Notes under the pieces: model-generated
Databases searched by the model: none
What the model saw: only the letters and a program-made list of their open reading frames with translations
Told to the model about the DNA's origin: nothing
Assembly: GCA_016935665.1 (NCBI GenBank)
Contig: JAFGQN010000173.1
Location: forward strand, 62,001-126,000
DNA length: 64,000 bases
Direction of reading: 5' to 3'
Source of the DNA: Deltaproteobacteria bacterium
GTDB taxonomy: Bacteria; Myxococcota_A; Polyangia; JAAYKL01
Position numbers and translations under genes: made by a program
Shown: positions 35,460-44,732 of the stretch, one piece after another
Numbering within the stretch: the stretch's first letter is position 1
How the letters are laid out: each line of letters starts with the position of its first letter

Positions 35460-36419
35460 ATGAAAACACAATATAAAAACAACCCTCTACCGCACCTTTT
35501 TCCACTCTATGTGACGTGGCTCATCAACTCCCGGCTGTCGATAGTCTTTTTTATGTGCATTGTTGCACTCGGATGCGACACTGTTGAAAATATCGGATAC
35601 TGGAGTAGGGAAGAATCTGACGATGCGAATACGGACCGGGAAACAGGGGAGCCGGAAGAAACAGACACCGTCGATTCGGAATCCGATAACTCCGACACAA
35701 ACGACACCGAAGACACTGGCGACTCCGGTGATTCCGACGACTCCGAAACGATAGACACTACCGAGGATACCGATACCGACACCGGTACCGGCACCGACAC
35801 CGATACCGATACCGATACACAATATGACATTGTGCCGTTTTCACCCAGTATGGAGGTGATGTACCCGCCAATTTATCCCATCCCTGGAACAGACAATCAA
35901 TTGGGTTTACCTGGCGTGTGGTACAAATTCCTGGATAACCTGAATACCGGCAGTTACATTAACGTCTCACTGGATTTTGCCAGCGACCGTTTCTGTGCAC
36001 AAGGCCAGGTGGCGCAATGGACGGGAAGCACTTTCAACGACTTTACGTTTGCCGGACTTGGCGCCTGGCTTTGTTCTGATTATACGGTACCCAGTGGAGA
36101 GAAATATTCCATGGAGAACTGCCCATACATCGAAACCATCCGTTTGGATTTCAAGGGCGTTTCGTTTCATCTCGAAGGCAATGTGGTGCCGGAAATGATT
36201 ATGCTGAGGATATTTCTGACTGGAGGCGGCTGGACATCGCTACCATTCGTGGATGTCCCTGTTATGGATTCCCAGACGGAATATATGTTCAGTGATATGT
36301 CAGATGTGACCCCATCGCGCATCAGCGCTATCCAGATTCTAATCCCCGGAAGTTATAATCAAGCCATTCCCTACGACTTTTGCATTAGAGATTTTGCGCT
36401 GCTGGTGACCACGGACTGA
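35460..36419 (+). CDS. Lipoprotein with long Asp/Thr/Ser linker and beta-sandwich domain
   Basis: A 319-residue protein with a long signal peptide and lipobox ending at Cys39 (A-L-G-C). The linker (about 52-118) is almost only Asp, Thr, Ser, Glu and Gly and ends in T-D-T-D repeats, encoded by simple repeats of GATACC-type codons around 35755-35820. The C-terminal domain of about 200 residues looks like a carbohydrate-binding-module-type beta sandwich, with W-Y-K-F-L-D and paired Cys. It is 46 bases behind the FecR gene and could be in the same transcript. Its last 49 bases overlap the convergent radical SAM gene. No specific ligand can be named. Confidence 0.8.
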   Translation: MKTQYKNNPLPHLFPLYVTWLINSRLSIVFFMCIVALGCDTVENIGYWSREESDDANTDRETGEPEETDTVDSESDNSDTNDTEDTGDSGDSDDSETIDTTEDTDTDTGTGTDTDTDTDTQYDIVPFSPSMEVMYPPIYPIPGTDNQLGLPGVWYKFLDNLNTGSYINVSLDFASDRFCAQGQVAQWTGSTFNDFTFAGLGAWLCSDYTVPSGEKYSMENCPYIETIRLDFKGVSFHLEGNVVPEMIMLRIFLTGGGWTSLPFVDVPVMDSQTEYMFSDMSDVTPSRISAIQILIPGSYNQAIPYDFCIRDFALLVTTD

Positions 36420-38134
36420 CCTGGTTCTTTAGCACCTCCCATCAGACGGTGGGTTTTTGCAGTGGACGCCACCTCGGCAATGGCTCGGTCTGCGTATCGC
36501 AGTGCGTCCGGATGGTGTTGCAGCCGTTTCCAAAGTTTGTACAGACGTCGGATTGTGCGATGAAACCGCCACGAGGTTTTTAAAACATCTGCAATATGTG
36601 CCAAATGAAATGAAATTACCCCTTCCCGGGCGTATCCGGGTCTGCGATCCCGGCGATATCGTTTGCGAAACAGACCCGCATCGAGGGGATGTATCGCCGC
36701 CCCCCTGCCAAACTCGCAGCAAACGGCAAGTCTGTAAATGGTCGTGAGTTTTTTGTTGCTGCCACAGGCCACCATTCGTCGAATAACCGTTTGCATATGT
36801 TCCGGAGTATAAAATGTTCGCCACGCCACGGCATTGGCTTCTCGCCATTCCGCCTGTGTCATGCGGGGATGGGTGGTAACATAATGATTGGTATCGTACT
36901 TGTTGTAATCGTTGTCCAGCCATTGGCCCGTGTCCAGAAGGTCACGGTGAACTTCACTACCCGGCAGAGGTGTCAGATTTGTAAAATAGATGGCATCGAT
37001 GGGCAATTCCCGCTGGATGGTGGCCACATCTTCCCGCACTCTCTCTATCGTATCATACGGCAATCCGATAATGTACGTTGCGGTGATCACCACAGGGAAC
37101 CGTTTCCAGGCAAGCAAATTTTCCCTGTAGTGTTCAATTCGGTTTTGCCGCTTTTGAATATGCCGCAGATTTTCGGCATTCATACTTTCTATGCCCACAA
37201 TGATCTGATCGATGCCCGCCGCGACGGCCCTGGGAATGAAACGGGGAATGGTGTGACAGGCAGTATCCACCTGGGCCAGAATGCGAAATCGCAATCCTTC
37301 CCTGCGAAGCTGAATCAACCGTTCAAAAAACGGCTCCCAGAGTTTGTTTCGGGCTATGTTGTCATCGGTCAGGAAAAACTGACGCACGCCATTGGCATAG
37401 TTCACCCGAATAATCTGTTCCAGTTCATCCACCCGGCGGCACCTGCTTTTCTGGCCGTGCACATTGATAATGGTGCAGAACGTACAGGAAAAAGGGCATC
37501 CTCGCCCCAAATCGAACGGTGCGTATTCTCCAAAGGATTTGCGAACTTCGCTCATTGGCAGCTGAGGCAATGGCTGTCCGCCCAAATCCGGCATATCTCC
37601 CAGATAATTATACAGGGGTTTCAATTTTTGTTGCCACGCGTCCATCAGGACTTCGTCCAAACGGCCGGTTTCACTTTCGCCGACGAAAAAACTGATCCCT
37701 CTGCGTTGCGCTTCGAGCGCTTCCACCGGAAGTCTTTTCATTGTGGCGAGAAACCCGGCCACGTGAAACCCCCCCATACAAACAGGTATCTGGCAATCGG
37801 TAAATCTGTACGCAAGATCAAGCGCCCTTGGAAACTGATTGGTCTGGACACCCACCATCCCCACAAAACCACGTTCACCCCGTTGATGAATGTGGCGGGC
37901 AATTCGCTCCGGCACCACGCGTGTGTGCTGTTCATCGACAACCGAAATATACACGTCCACATTGGGTCCAATTACCTGACGATGCGCAAAATCCATACAC
38001 AAGCCGTTCAACACAGCCAGAGAATTTGATGGAATAAATGTTTTTCGCCAAATAATCGGATATCCATCGTCATCGTAATGAGTTGGTTTAATCAGATATA
38101 TATGAAAAACCGACCTTAAATTTTTTTTTCGCAT
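36371..38134 (-). CDS. B12-binding-domain radical SAM protein
   Basis: A 587-residue protein. Residues about 45-190 form a Rossmann-like B12-binding domain (G-F-V-G-M-V-G-V and V-C-M-G-G-F-H). The radical SAM core (about 205-420) has the 4Fe-4S motif C-P-F-S-C-T-F-C preceded by D-L-G-R-G, and later I-V-G-I-E-S and T-P-L-P-G-S elements. A helical C-terminal extension follows. Family members methylate or rearrange unactivated carbons in lipids or natural products, for example hopanoid and bacteriochlorophyll enzymes; the substrate here is unknown and no pathway genes are adjacent. The 3' end overlaps the convergent lipoprotein gene by 49 bases. Confidence 0.9.
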   Translation of the reverse strand: MRKKNLRSVFHIYLIKPTHYDDDGYPIIWRKTFIPSNSLAVLNGLCMDFAHRQVIGPNVDVYISVVDEQHTRVVPERIARHIHQRGERGFVGMVGVQTNQFPRALDLAYRFTDCQIPVCMGGFHVAGFLATMKRLPVEALEAQRRGISFFVGESETGRLDEVLMDAWQQKLKPLYNYLGDMPDLGGQPLPQLPMSEVRKSFGEYAPFDLGRGCPFSCTFCTIINVHGQKSRCRRVDELEQIIRVNYANGVRQFFLTDDNIARNKLWEPFFERLIQLRREGLRFRILAQVDTACHTIPRFIPRAVAAGIDQIIVGIESMNAENLRHIQKRQNRIEHYRENLLAWKRFPVVITATYIIGLPYDTIERVREDVATIQRELPIDAIYFTNLTPLPGSEVHRDLLDTGQWLDNDYNKYDTNHYVTTHPRMTQAEWREANAVAWRTFYTPEHMQTVIRRMVACGSNKKLTTIYRLAVCCEFGRGAAIHPLDAGLFRKRYRRDRRPGYAREGVISFHLAHIADVLKTSWRFHRTIRRLYKLWKRLQHHPDALRYADRAIAEVASTAKTHRLMGGAKEPGQSVVTSSAKSLMQKS

Positions 38135-38244
38135 CCATTTTCATTAGCACTAAATTCACGGATGTGCACATAAAGAAAGAGCCTTTAGCATCGGGACGTG
38201 ATTGAAGCGCGCCGGCGAATTGCACCGGATGCGGCGTACGAATA

Positions 38245-38266
38245 CAAAACGCCCGTCAGCGTTTTT
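38245..38266. terminator. Bidirectional hairpin overlapping the hisA stop codon
   Basis: AAAACGC (38246-38252) pairs with GCGTTTT (38259-38265) around a 6-base loop that contains the hisA stop codon. T runs of four to five lie on either side. Moderate support as a terminator for hisA. Confidence 0.45.
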
Positions 38267-39023
38267 GGGCATTCCATTTGACGCAATCGTCGTATTTCAC
38301 CAAATGGCCCCCAAAAAGGTCCAACGCGCTGCCAAATGTGAGATCCACACGGCTATCACTTAAGGTTTGCACCGTGTCCAAATCCGAAATATCCCGGGCG
38401 CCGCCGGCATAGGTGCACGGAATGGGACAGGCATCTCCCAGCAGACGCACCAAATCGGGATCGATGCCCTCGCACTTGCCTTCCACGTCCGCGGCGTGAA
38501 TCAAATATTCAGAACAATAACCGGACAGTTCGTTCAACAGGGTCGCTGTCACCTGCGTTTCCGTGGTGGTTTGCCAGCGATCGGTGGCCACAAACCATCC
38601 CGAATCTGTGCGCCGACAACTCAAATCGATGACCAATCGCTCTGGCCCCACAGATTGCGACATGATTTCCACTTTTTTCATATCCAACTTTTTTTCGAAA
38701 AAGAGCCAACTGGTGACAATCACCTTCTGTGCCCCCTTTTTGATCCATTGGGCGGCATTGGCCGGTGTGATACCACCGCCCAGATGCAATCCGTCCGGCC
38801 AGGCGGCAAGCGCGCTTTGTGCCGCTGCTTCATTGCCCGCACCCAGCATAATCACATGTCCGCCCAAAAGATTGTCCTTGCGATACAGTCGGGCGTAGTA
38901 CCCGGCATCCCTGTGGGACACATAGTTGGTTTTCAATGCTGTTTCACAGCTGCTGAGTGACGATCCCACAATCTGTTTCACGCTGCCGCCATGAATATCA
39001 ATACAGGGTCTGAAAAGTGTCAT
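38256..39023 (-). CDS. hisA: ProFAR isomerase, eukaryotic-type HisA
   Basis: About 255 residues from the ATG at 39023, which has AAGGA seven bases upstream; a GTG at 39044 is less likely. The enzyme isomerises ProFAR to PRFAR in histidine synthesis. It is of the eukaryotic HIS6 type rather than the usual bacterial HisA: F-R-P-C-I-D-I-H-G-G near the N-terminus, V-T-S-W-L-F, V-I-D-L-S-C-R, L-I-H-A-A-D-V-E-G, Y-A-G-G-A and D-L-T-F-G-S-A-L-D all match the yeast protein pattern as I recall it. Catalytic Asp residues at the N-terminal strand and in the A-A-D-V-E-G segment are present. No other his gene is nearby. It is divergent from the U32 gene, with 160 bases between. Confidence 0.93.
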   Translation of the reverse strand: MTLFRPCIDIHGGSVKQIVGSSLSSCETALKTNYVSHRDAGYYARLYRKDNLLGGHVIMLGAGNEAAAQSALAAWPDGLHLGGGITPANAAQWIKKGAQKVIVTSWLFFEKKLDMKKVEIMSQSVGPERLVIDLSCRRTDSGWFVATDRWQTTTETQVTATLLNELSGYCSEYLIHAADVEGKCEGIDPDLVRLLGDACPIPCTYAGGARDISDLDTVQTLSDSRVDLTFGSALDLFGGHLVKYDDCVKWNAQKR

Positions 39024-39183
39024 TTTGCTGTCCTTTACTGGCACAATGGGGTGCTTGAATCATGTACACAAAATTGGCCGGAAATAAAAGACAGTGTCTT
39101 ATATTTCAACTGCGGGATGCAGCGGAATGTTTGCACTTTGGCGTCGATGGATGGTATTGAACGTTTCACAAGGGGAGGATGCC

Positions 39184-41022
39184 ATGGCCGTTGAATTGCT
39201 GGCCCCTGCAAAAAATTGTGATGTTGGCAAAGTGGCGGTCAATTGTGGCGCCGACGCGGTTTATATTGGCGCGCAACGGTTCGGCGCCCGCAAAGAGGCG
39301 GGCAACAGTATTTTGGACATTGCAACACTCATCGAGTATGCGCACCGATACATGGTGAAAGTGTACGTGGCTCTTAACACGGTGTTGCAAAGCGATGAAG
39401 AGGTGCACGATGCTGTCCGAATGTTGCGCACCCTCCATGATGCGGGCGTCGATGGCGCCATCATTCAGGATATGGGATTGCTGGAAGCGGGATTGCCCCC
39501 CATGCCCATCATCGCCAGCACCCAGACCCACAATGCAAATGCGTCATCGGTTCAATTTCTCGAAAAAGTGGGATTTCATCGCGCCATTCTGGCCAGAGAA
39601 TTAACCCTGAACGAAATGGCTGCCATCCGCAAGGCCACCTCACATATCGAATTGGAAGCCTTTGTTCACGGCGCGCTCTGCGTGTCATACAGCGGCAGAT
39701 GTTATCTGAGCCTCGCCAACGGTGGCAGAAGCGCCAATCGCGGGGAGTGTGCCCAACCGTGTCGCAAACGGTATCGTCTGGAAGACGCGCATCATCAAAC
39801 GCTGGCAGAAGGTCATTTGCTATCGGTGAAGGATATGTGTAAAATCCATATGCTGGACGCCCTGCTGGACGCCGGAATCACATCGTTTAAAATTGAGGGC
39901 CGACTAAAAGACACGGCGTACGTGGCCAACGTGGTCACCGCCTACCGCAGCGCCCTGGATACGGTTCTTGCGCGGCGTGGCGCGACCGCTTTTCCGGACA
40001 AACTAACCGCCAGAGTCGCCGCGAATCTGACGAAGACCTTTCACCGGGGATACGTTGCCGGATTTGCAGAGGGCGCAAAAAAAATGGCCAACTTCGTTAC
40101 CCCCAAAATGATGGGCGAGCAAGTGGGACGAGTGGTGGCTGTATCTGGAAACATCGTCACATTAAACATCCCCCGGGGCATCGAAATCGCCAGTGGAGAC
40201 GGTCTCTGTTTTGTGTCAGGCGACGCGTTGAAGGGCACGGGGGTACAACAGGCGGATGGCCATCATCTGAAGCTGCGGGATGCTACAGGGATACGTGTGG
40301 GGGCTTTACTCTATCGCAATCGGGATCAACACTTCCTCACACAATTGGAAAAAAGCCGTACCGAACGCAGGGTACCTTCGATTATCAGCGCCGCTTTTTG
40401 CAATGACACACTGACACTGGTGGCAACGGATACACAACAGAACACCGCACGCGTTTCCGTTACAGAAGGCCTGTCATCCGCCCGCGATAGTGAACAAACC
40501 CTTAAGACCTGGAAAAAGCAGCTGGCCAAAACCGGAGACTCCGAGTTCGTAATTAAACAGTTGCAAATGGGCGGCGCAGAGCTCCCGTTCATGCCGGTTT
40601 CCCAAATCAATCAGCTCCGCCGACAACTGCTCGACCAGCTGAGAGCGAAGCGACACAAGGGCATGATGCGCATCCGCGACCGTCACGCCATGCAGTACAG
40701 CCCATCGCCCTATCCCGGTGTGGTGGATTCGTACCACAACGTGACCAACAGTTTCGCGCGTCGGTTTTACCAGAAGTGCGGCGCAACGGACGTGGCCAAC
40801 GGAATCGACGCCGATGGCAGTGGCCTCCGCATCAAAGTGATCTCGTCCAGATATTGTCTGAGACGGGAGCTGGGCTGGTGTTTAAAGGCCGACACCCAAA
40901 AAAAACATACCGGCGGTCTGTTTTTGGTCGACCTGGATACCCCGGGCGAGCAACGACTCAACCTGCGTTTTGATTGCGATGTCTGCGAAATGAGCCTATT
41001 CCAGGAATCCGAGCACGAATAA
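39184..41022 (+). CDS. U32-family protein (RlhA/TrhP-type RNA hydroxylation factor)
   Basis: About 612 residues from the ATG at 39184, which is preceded by AGGGGAGGA; an upstream in-frame start at 39094 would add 30 unconserved residues. The N-terminal domain begins V-E-L-L-A-P-A-K and contains G-A-D-A-V-Y-I-G and the Cys-rich G-E-C-A-Q-P-C-R-K-R-Y segment of peptidase U32 proteins. Despite the name, the characterised bacterial members RlhA and TrhP act in hydroxylation of 23S rRNA and tRNA. The length is nearer RlhA (about 650) than TrhP (about 450). Late Cys residues (C-D-V-C near the end) may be cofactor ligands. Function assigned at family level only. Confidence 0.85.
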   Translation: MAVELLAPAKNCDVGKVAVNCGADAVYIGAQRFGARKEAGNSILDIATLIEYAHRYMVKVYVALNTVLQSDEEVHDAVRMLRTLHDAGVDGAIIQDMGLLEAGLPPMPIIASTQTHNANASSVQFLEKVGFHRAILARELTLNEMAAIRKATSHIELEAFVHGALCVSYSGRCYLSLANGGRSANRGECAQPCRKRYRLEDAHHQTLAEGHLLSVKDMCKIHMLDALLDAGITSFKIEGRLKDTAYVANVVTAYRSALDTVLARRGATAFPDKLTARVAANLTKTFHRGYVAGFAEGAKKMANFVTPKMMGEQVGRVVAVSGNIVTLNIPRGIEIASGDGLCFVSGDALKGTGVQQADGHHLKLRDATGIRVGALLYRNRDQHFLTQLEKSRTERRVPSIISAAFCNDTLTLVATDTQQNTARVSVTEGLSSARDSEQTLKTWKKQLAKTGDSEFVIKQLQMGGAELPFMPVSQINQLRRQLLDQLRAKRHKGMMRIRDRHAMQYSPSPYPGVVDSYHNVTNSFARRFYQKCGATDVANGIDADGSGLRIKVISSRYCLRRELGWCLKADTQKKHTGGLFLVDLDTPGEQRLNLRFDCDVCEMSLFQESEHE

Positions 41023-41075
41023 GATCCCAGGATATCGATTAACACCCTGGGCGTCGCATCTCCATTTTGAGTATT

Positions 41076-42659
41076 TCACTGTAATAACGCGCGGCGGCGA
41101 ACACAGCGCACGTATGCGTCCACCGTTACCCAGGGATAGCTGACCACTCCACCATTAAAAAAAACATAAAAATGCATATTCGATGCCTCTGTGTCCGCGG
41201 GTTCCCTAACGCTTGTGGACGACCAGTAGTGATTGCATTCTCCGCTGAGCACCATCGGCCAGTAACAGCCGGCAGGTGCATCGTCTGGCCCTTCTCCATC
41301 AGTGCATGATGCGCAAGTGGCCAATTCACATCCAGAGCAGGATCCCGATTTCTCGCAGTCCTCAGGCAACATCCGACAAATGCTGTCTCCATCCTTTGCT
41401 TCGCCGTTCACGCATCCGCGAATCAGCGACTGCAGCTCAACGACATTAGGCATATCCCAGTGGCCTCCCAGAGAATAGTCTCCTGATTTTTCTGCACAAT
41501 ACTCGCTGGCTTCTTCATAGGTCATAGTCTCCACTGACGCCGGATTCTCAAAGCACAAATCGGATTCGGCATCGTAGAAGTTTCCCTCGCTCTCGCAACC
41601 GCACTTAAAGGTGGAGGCGCAAACCGCCATTTCTCCCAATGAATCGTTGCAGGCCTGATGGGACAAACAGGTCTTTGACACCGTCCAGCCCGTGTCGCTG
41701 ACCCGGCCATCGCACATAGAGGATGTCCCGCTGCAATACTGCGACGACACGTACCTCTCTATCTGTCCGCCGCATTCCGTTGATGCGCAGCGGTACTGCT
41801 GTTCGCTTTGACATACGGTTTGGGAGCTCGCAAAACAGTTGTCCGCAATTTCATTGCACACCGTGGTATTGCAGCCATCGGTTTGGTCACACCGGTTACC
41901 ATTGACAAATTCGTGCACGCTGCACGTCCCCATCCCATCGCACGAGTCCGCCCCGTTGCACCACTTCCCGTCATTGCAGGGTGCGTTGAATTCGCGGGCC
42001 GTCCAGCCCGCATTATTGGCGGCAGAGCTGCACGCCTCGCAATCATTGGCGGCGTTTATGTCTCCGTCGGCAAAACACTTGCCATCAATTTTGCAAAGAG
42101 AGGGCAGCACATCATTGGTACACCGCCCCTGAACGCACATATCGGCGGTACAATCGATGTGGTCATTGCAGTCTTTGGCCACTCCAACGCATTGTCCCAG
42201 GTTATTACACTCGTCCCAGTCGGTGCACGGATTGCCATCGTCGCAAAGGGCGCCTGGCAGAGGAGACCATCCCGTAGCGTTGGCGCCAATATCACACACC
42301 CAGCACGGATCATCCGACGATTGGCCAGCAGCGTGGCAGACTCCACCAATCAGACAGCCGCTGCATTCGCTTCCACATCCAGTGATGTTTACCCAATCGG
42401 TTTTCACCACGGCCACATCGCATTTCTGGCAACTATTCAACGAATTCAGCGCTCCGTCTGCAATACAAACCCCGCCAATATAACAACCGGCGCAGGAGGC
42501 TGGGGGTATGGAATCGGAATCGGAATTTGAATCCGTCTCAAAGTCCACTGTGGTGGTTTCCGTGTCTGTTTCACTATCTGTCCGCTCTGACATCGGATCC
42601 CAGCAACCCGCCAGCGCAGCCGCAACAACACCCAATAAACATAAAGAACGCATTTTCAT
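41076..42659 (-). CDS. Cys-rich lipoprotein with C-terminal DUF1566-type domain
   Basis: About 527 residues from the ATG at 42659, chosen because TGGAG lies six bases upstream and the lipobox follows at Cys19 (L-A-G-C). An Asp/Glu/Thr/Ser linker precedes a long Cys-rich region (about 50-370) of repeated C-x(2)-C and C-N-D-[HG] elements, many probably disulfide-bonded, with the C-x(4)-D-C-x-[AT] spacing seen in myxobacterial Cys-rich repeat proteins. The last 140 residues match the DUF1566/Lcl-like C-terminal layout: G-H-W-D-M-P-N-V-x-E-L near the start, Y-W-S-S-T in the middle and V-R-C-V-R-R at the end. Surface location is likely; the ligand is unknown. Confidence 0.83.
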   Translation of the reverse strand: MKMRSLCLLGVVAAALAGCWDPMSERTDSETDTETTTVDFETDSNSDSDSIPPASCAGCYIGGVCIADGALNSLNSCQKCDVAVVKTDWVNITGCGSECSGCLIGGVCHAAGQSSDDPCWVCDIGANATGWSPLPGALCDDGNPCTDWDECNNLGQCVGVAKDCNDHIDCTADMCVQGRCTNDVLPSLCKIDGKCFADGDINAANDCEACSSAANNAGWTAREFNAPCNDGKWCNGADSCDGMGTCSVHEFVNGNRCDQTDGCNTTVCNEIADNCFASSQTVCQSEQQYRCASTECGGQIERYVSSQYCSGTSSMCDGRVSDTGWTVSKTCLSHQACNDSLGEMAVCASTFKCGCESEGNFYDAESDLCFENPASVETMTYEEASEYCAEKSGDYSLGGHWDMPNVVELQSLIRGCVNGEAKDGDSICRMLPEDCEKSGSCSGCELATCASCTDGEGPDDAPAGCYWPMVLSGECNHYWSSTSVREPADTEASNMHFYVFFNGGVVSYPWVTVDAYVRCVRRRALLQ

Positions 42660-42907
42660 TGAAAACTCCAATTCCAATACAAAAAATCCACATTTACCGT
42701 CACAGCCACACCATTGTACACAAGAGCGTCTCCCTTCGAAACCACCTTCGCCACAATAACGTAATCTCTCCATCGACTCGACTCACATCATCAAACACCT
42801 GAATTCTTCTGTTTTGGACCAGCAAACGCGATTGACAACCTCAACTATCTGGAGAATAAAAGGAAATTTGCCCACTTTTCCAGTTGGGCTCAGGATGGGA
42901 TAATCAG

Positions 42908-43753
42908 ATGAAACTCCAACACAAGGCAACCATTGACGACGCCAGCGCTGGCCCGCTGGTAGACTATCTGGCCAGGGAAACGTCGCTGTCCAAACTGAAG
43001 GTGAAAAAAGCCATTGGCGCCGGTGGCTGCTGGATTCGGCGCAAGCATGTTCAAAAAGGAAAACTGCTGCGCGTCCGCAAACTCAAATACGTTCTGGCCA
43101 AAGGGGATGTGCTCGAATTTTATTTCGATGAAAACGCCCTGGCATATCAGGGCGCGCCACCAGTGCCACTGCACGAGCGCAAAGACTGGGCATTGTGGTA
43201 CAAGCCGGTCAATCTGCTCTCGGGGGCCAGCCGTTATGGAGAAGTCTGCGCCATCGACTACCAGGTAAAACAAATCAGTGACCATCTGGCGGTTCATGTG
43301 ATAAATCGACTGGATCGCGAAGCATCCGGGATTGTGGCACTGGCATACACGCGGGAGGGAGCCGCAAAACTGAGTGAACTGTGGCGGGGAAACGATGTGG
43401 AAAAAGTGTATCAGCTGGAAACCCTCGGGCATATTTCAACCACAACCGGAAAGATCACGTATCCCATACAAGGCAAAGACGCCTGTACCGAATTCGAAGT
43501 GATGGAGTACCGCACTGATTCAAAAGGCCGCTCCACCACGCGCGTTACCGCCCGCATTCGTACTGGACGATTCCATCAAATCCGTCAGCATTTTTTAAAA
43601 ATGGGACATCCTGTACTGGGTGATCCCAAATATGGCACGGACAATGCTCATCCAGGGGGCCTGCAGCTGGTCTCCACCGAGGTGCACCTGAAATGTCCAT
43701 TCAGCAAAAAGCAAATTGATGTTGTATTGCCACAGGAGCTGCGTCTCTGGTAA
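42908..43753 (+). CDS. RluA-family RNA pseudouridine synthase
   Basis: About 281 residues from the ATG at 42908; the frame could open at a TTG at 42884. An S4-like RNA-binding segment (about 10-75) precedes the catalytic domain with the R-L-D-R-E-A-S-G motif, whose Asp is the nucleophile of RluA/RsuA-type synthases, then the T-A-R-I-x-T-G-R-F-H-Q-I-R-x-H motif near residue 220. It converts uridine to pseudouridine in rRNA or tRNA. The exact target (RluA, RluC or RluD type) cannot be read from the sequence. It is transcribed alone; 43808-43827 downstream holds a hairpin. Confidence 0.92.
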   Translation: MKLQHKATIDDASAGPLVDYLARETSLSKLKVKKAIGAGGCWIRRKHVQKGKLLRVRKLKYVLAKGDVLEFYFDENALAYQGAPPVPLHERKDWALWYKPVNLLSGASRYGEVCAIDYQVKQISDHLAVHVINRLDREASGIVALAYTREGAAKLSELWRGNDVEKVYQLETLGHISTTTGKITYPIQGKDACTEFEVMEYRTDSKGRSTTRVTARIRTGRFHQIRQHFLKMGHPVLGDPKYGTDNAHPGGLQLVSTEVHLKCPFSKKQIDVVLPQELRLW

Positions 43754-43807
43754 TTTCCCTGCGGTTAGCGTTTTCGTCGAATCCCGGTTTCTTTTCCCTT
43801 TCTATGG

Positions 43808-43827
43808 GCCAGGAAACGAATCCTGGC
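43808..43827. other. Perfect 7-bp hairpin after the pseudouridine synthase gene
   Basis: GCCAGGA pairs with TCCTGGC around the 6-base loop AACGAA, 55 bases past the stop. No T run follows directly, so it may be a weak terminator or only an RNA-stability element. The remaining 43754-44030 is AT-rich and I see no gene in it. Confidence 0.35.
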
Positions 43828-44030
43828 GACCAAAACTCAAACGCTTTCAGAAAAAGCTTTCTAATACAAAAAAAAGGGAAAAATTACTTTACTTCGCTTA
43901 ACAAAAAATTGTATGAATTTTTCATAATTTTCGGAAAATAGTATTGGCGTTTAAAATCGCTAGCAAAAATTTTTGTCAGAGATTCATCATTTTTTTATTT
44001 GAACTTGTAAAAAGAAAAAAGGAATAACAA

Positions 44031-44567
44031 ATGAAAAAGGTATTGCTCGGATTTGTTTTATTGAGTTCACTGATAATTGCGCAAACTAGCTTTGCTGGCA
44101 GTTATCCTCGTCTGGAATATCGAACAGCAACTGTTGTTTATTGGGATGCATCCGGCAAATGGGACACCATCGTTGATCGGTTTACATCTTATGATAGGGC
44201 TGTCCCGCAGGCGACTCAGATGGTTTATTTTATTGATACGCTTCTAACAGATCTAGAATCGCCATGGTATATTATTGCGGCCAACGCACAGGTTCACTTC
44301 ACTGGCACAACAGCTTGGCCCATAACAACAGAATATCTCGCTGCACCTATTGGGGAAATCACAAATTCATCCGCCCAGTGGATACCGGGAAAGTATTTTT
44401 CAGCAGAGGCAAACAGTAATATAAATAAGCGTATTTATTCTACAGGATGGAACACTGGCGAGAATAACCTTTACCATGGCTTGCAGTATAAAATGATCAG
44501 AATTTTGTCCAATTATGGTGGAAATAGTCTCTTTGTATTCACACCATTTGAACATTGGTTAGAATAA
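44031..44567 (+). CDS. Secreted protein of unknown function, AT-rich
   Basis: A 178-residue protein with AAGGAATAACAA directly before the ATG and a classic signal peptide cleaved after A-Q-T-S-F-A (about residue 22). The mature protein is rich in Tyr, Trp and Thr with no Cys and looks beta-rich. No family is recognised. Codon choice and base content are clearly more AT-rich than in neighbouring operons, and the flanking non-coding DNA is AT-rich too, which suggests that this gene and the next came by transfer. The two genes are 165 bases apart on the same strand. Confidence 0.75.
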   Translation: MKKVLLGFVLLSSLIIAQTSFAGSYPRLEYRTATVVYWDASGKWDTIVDRFTSYDRAVPQATQMVYFIDTLLTDLESPWYIIAANAQVHFTGTTAWPITTEYLAAPIGEITNSSAQWIPGKYFSAEANSNINKRIYSTGWNTGENNLYHGLQYKMIRILSNYGGNSLFVFTPFEHWLE

Positions 44568-44732
44568 TACCGGTTATATCGTTATTTCAGATTCAGTGAC
44601 TGAGTATCTTCGTACGGTTGAGTTTACTTTTGTTTGTATCGATAACGTCAAGTGAAACTCGTGTTTTGTTTTTACACCATTGTCCTTTCCAAATGACATA
44701 TCAAAACCCTCTAATTGATTAGGAAGCAAATT

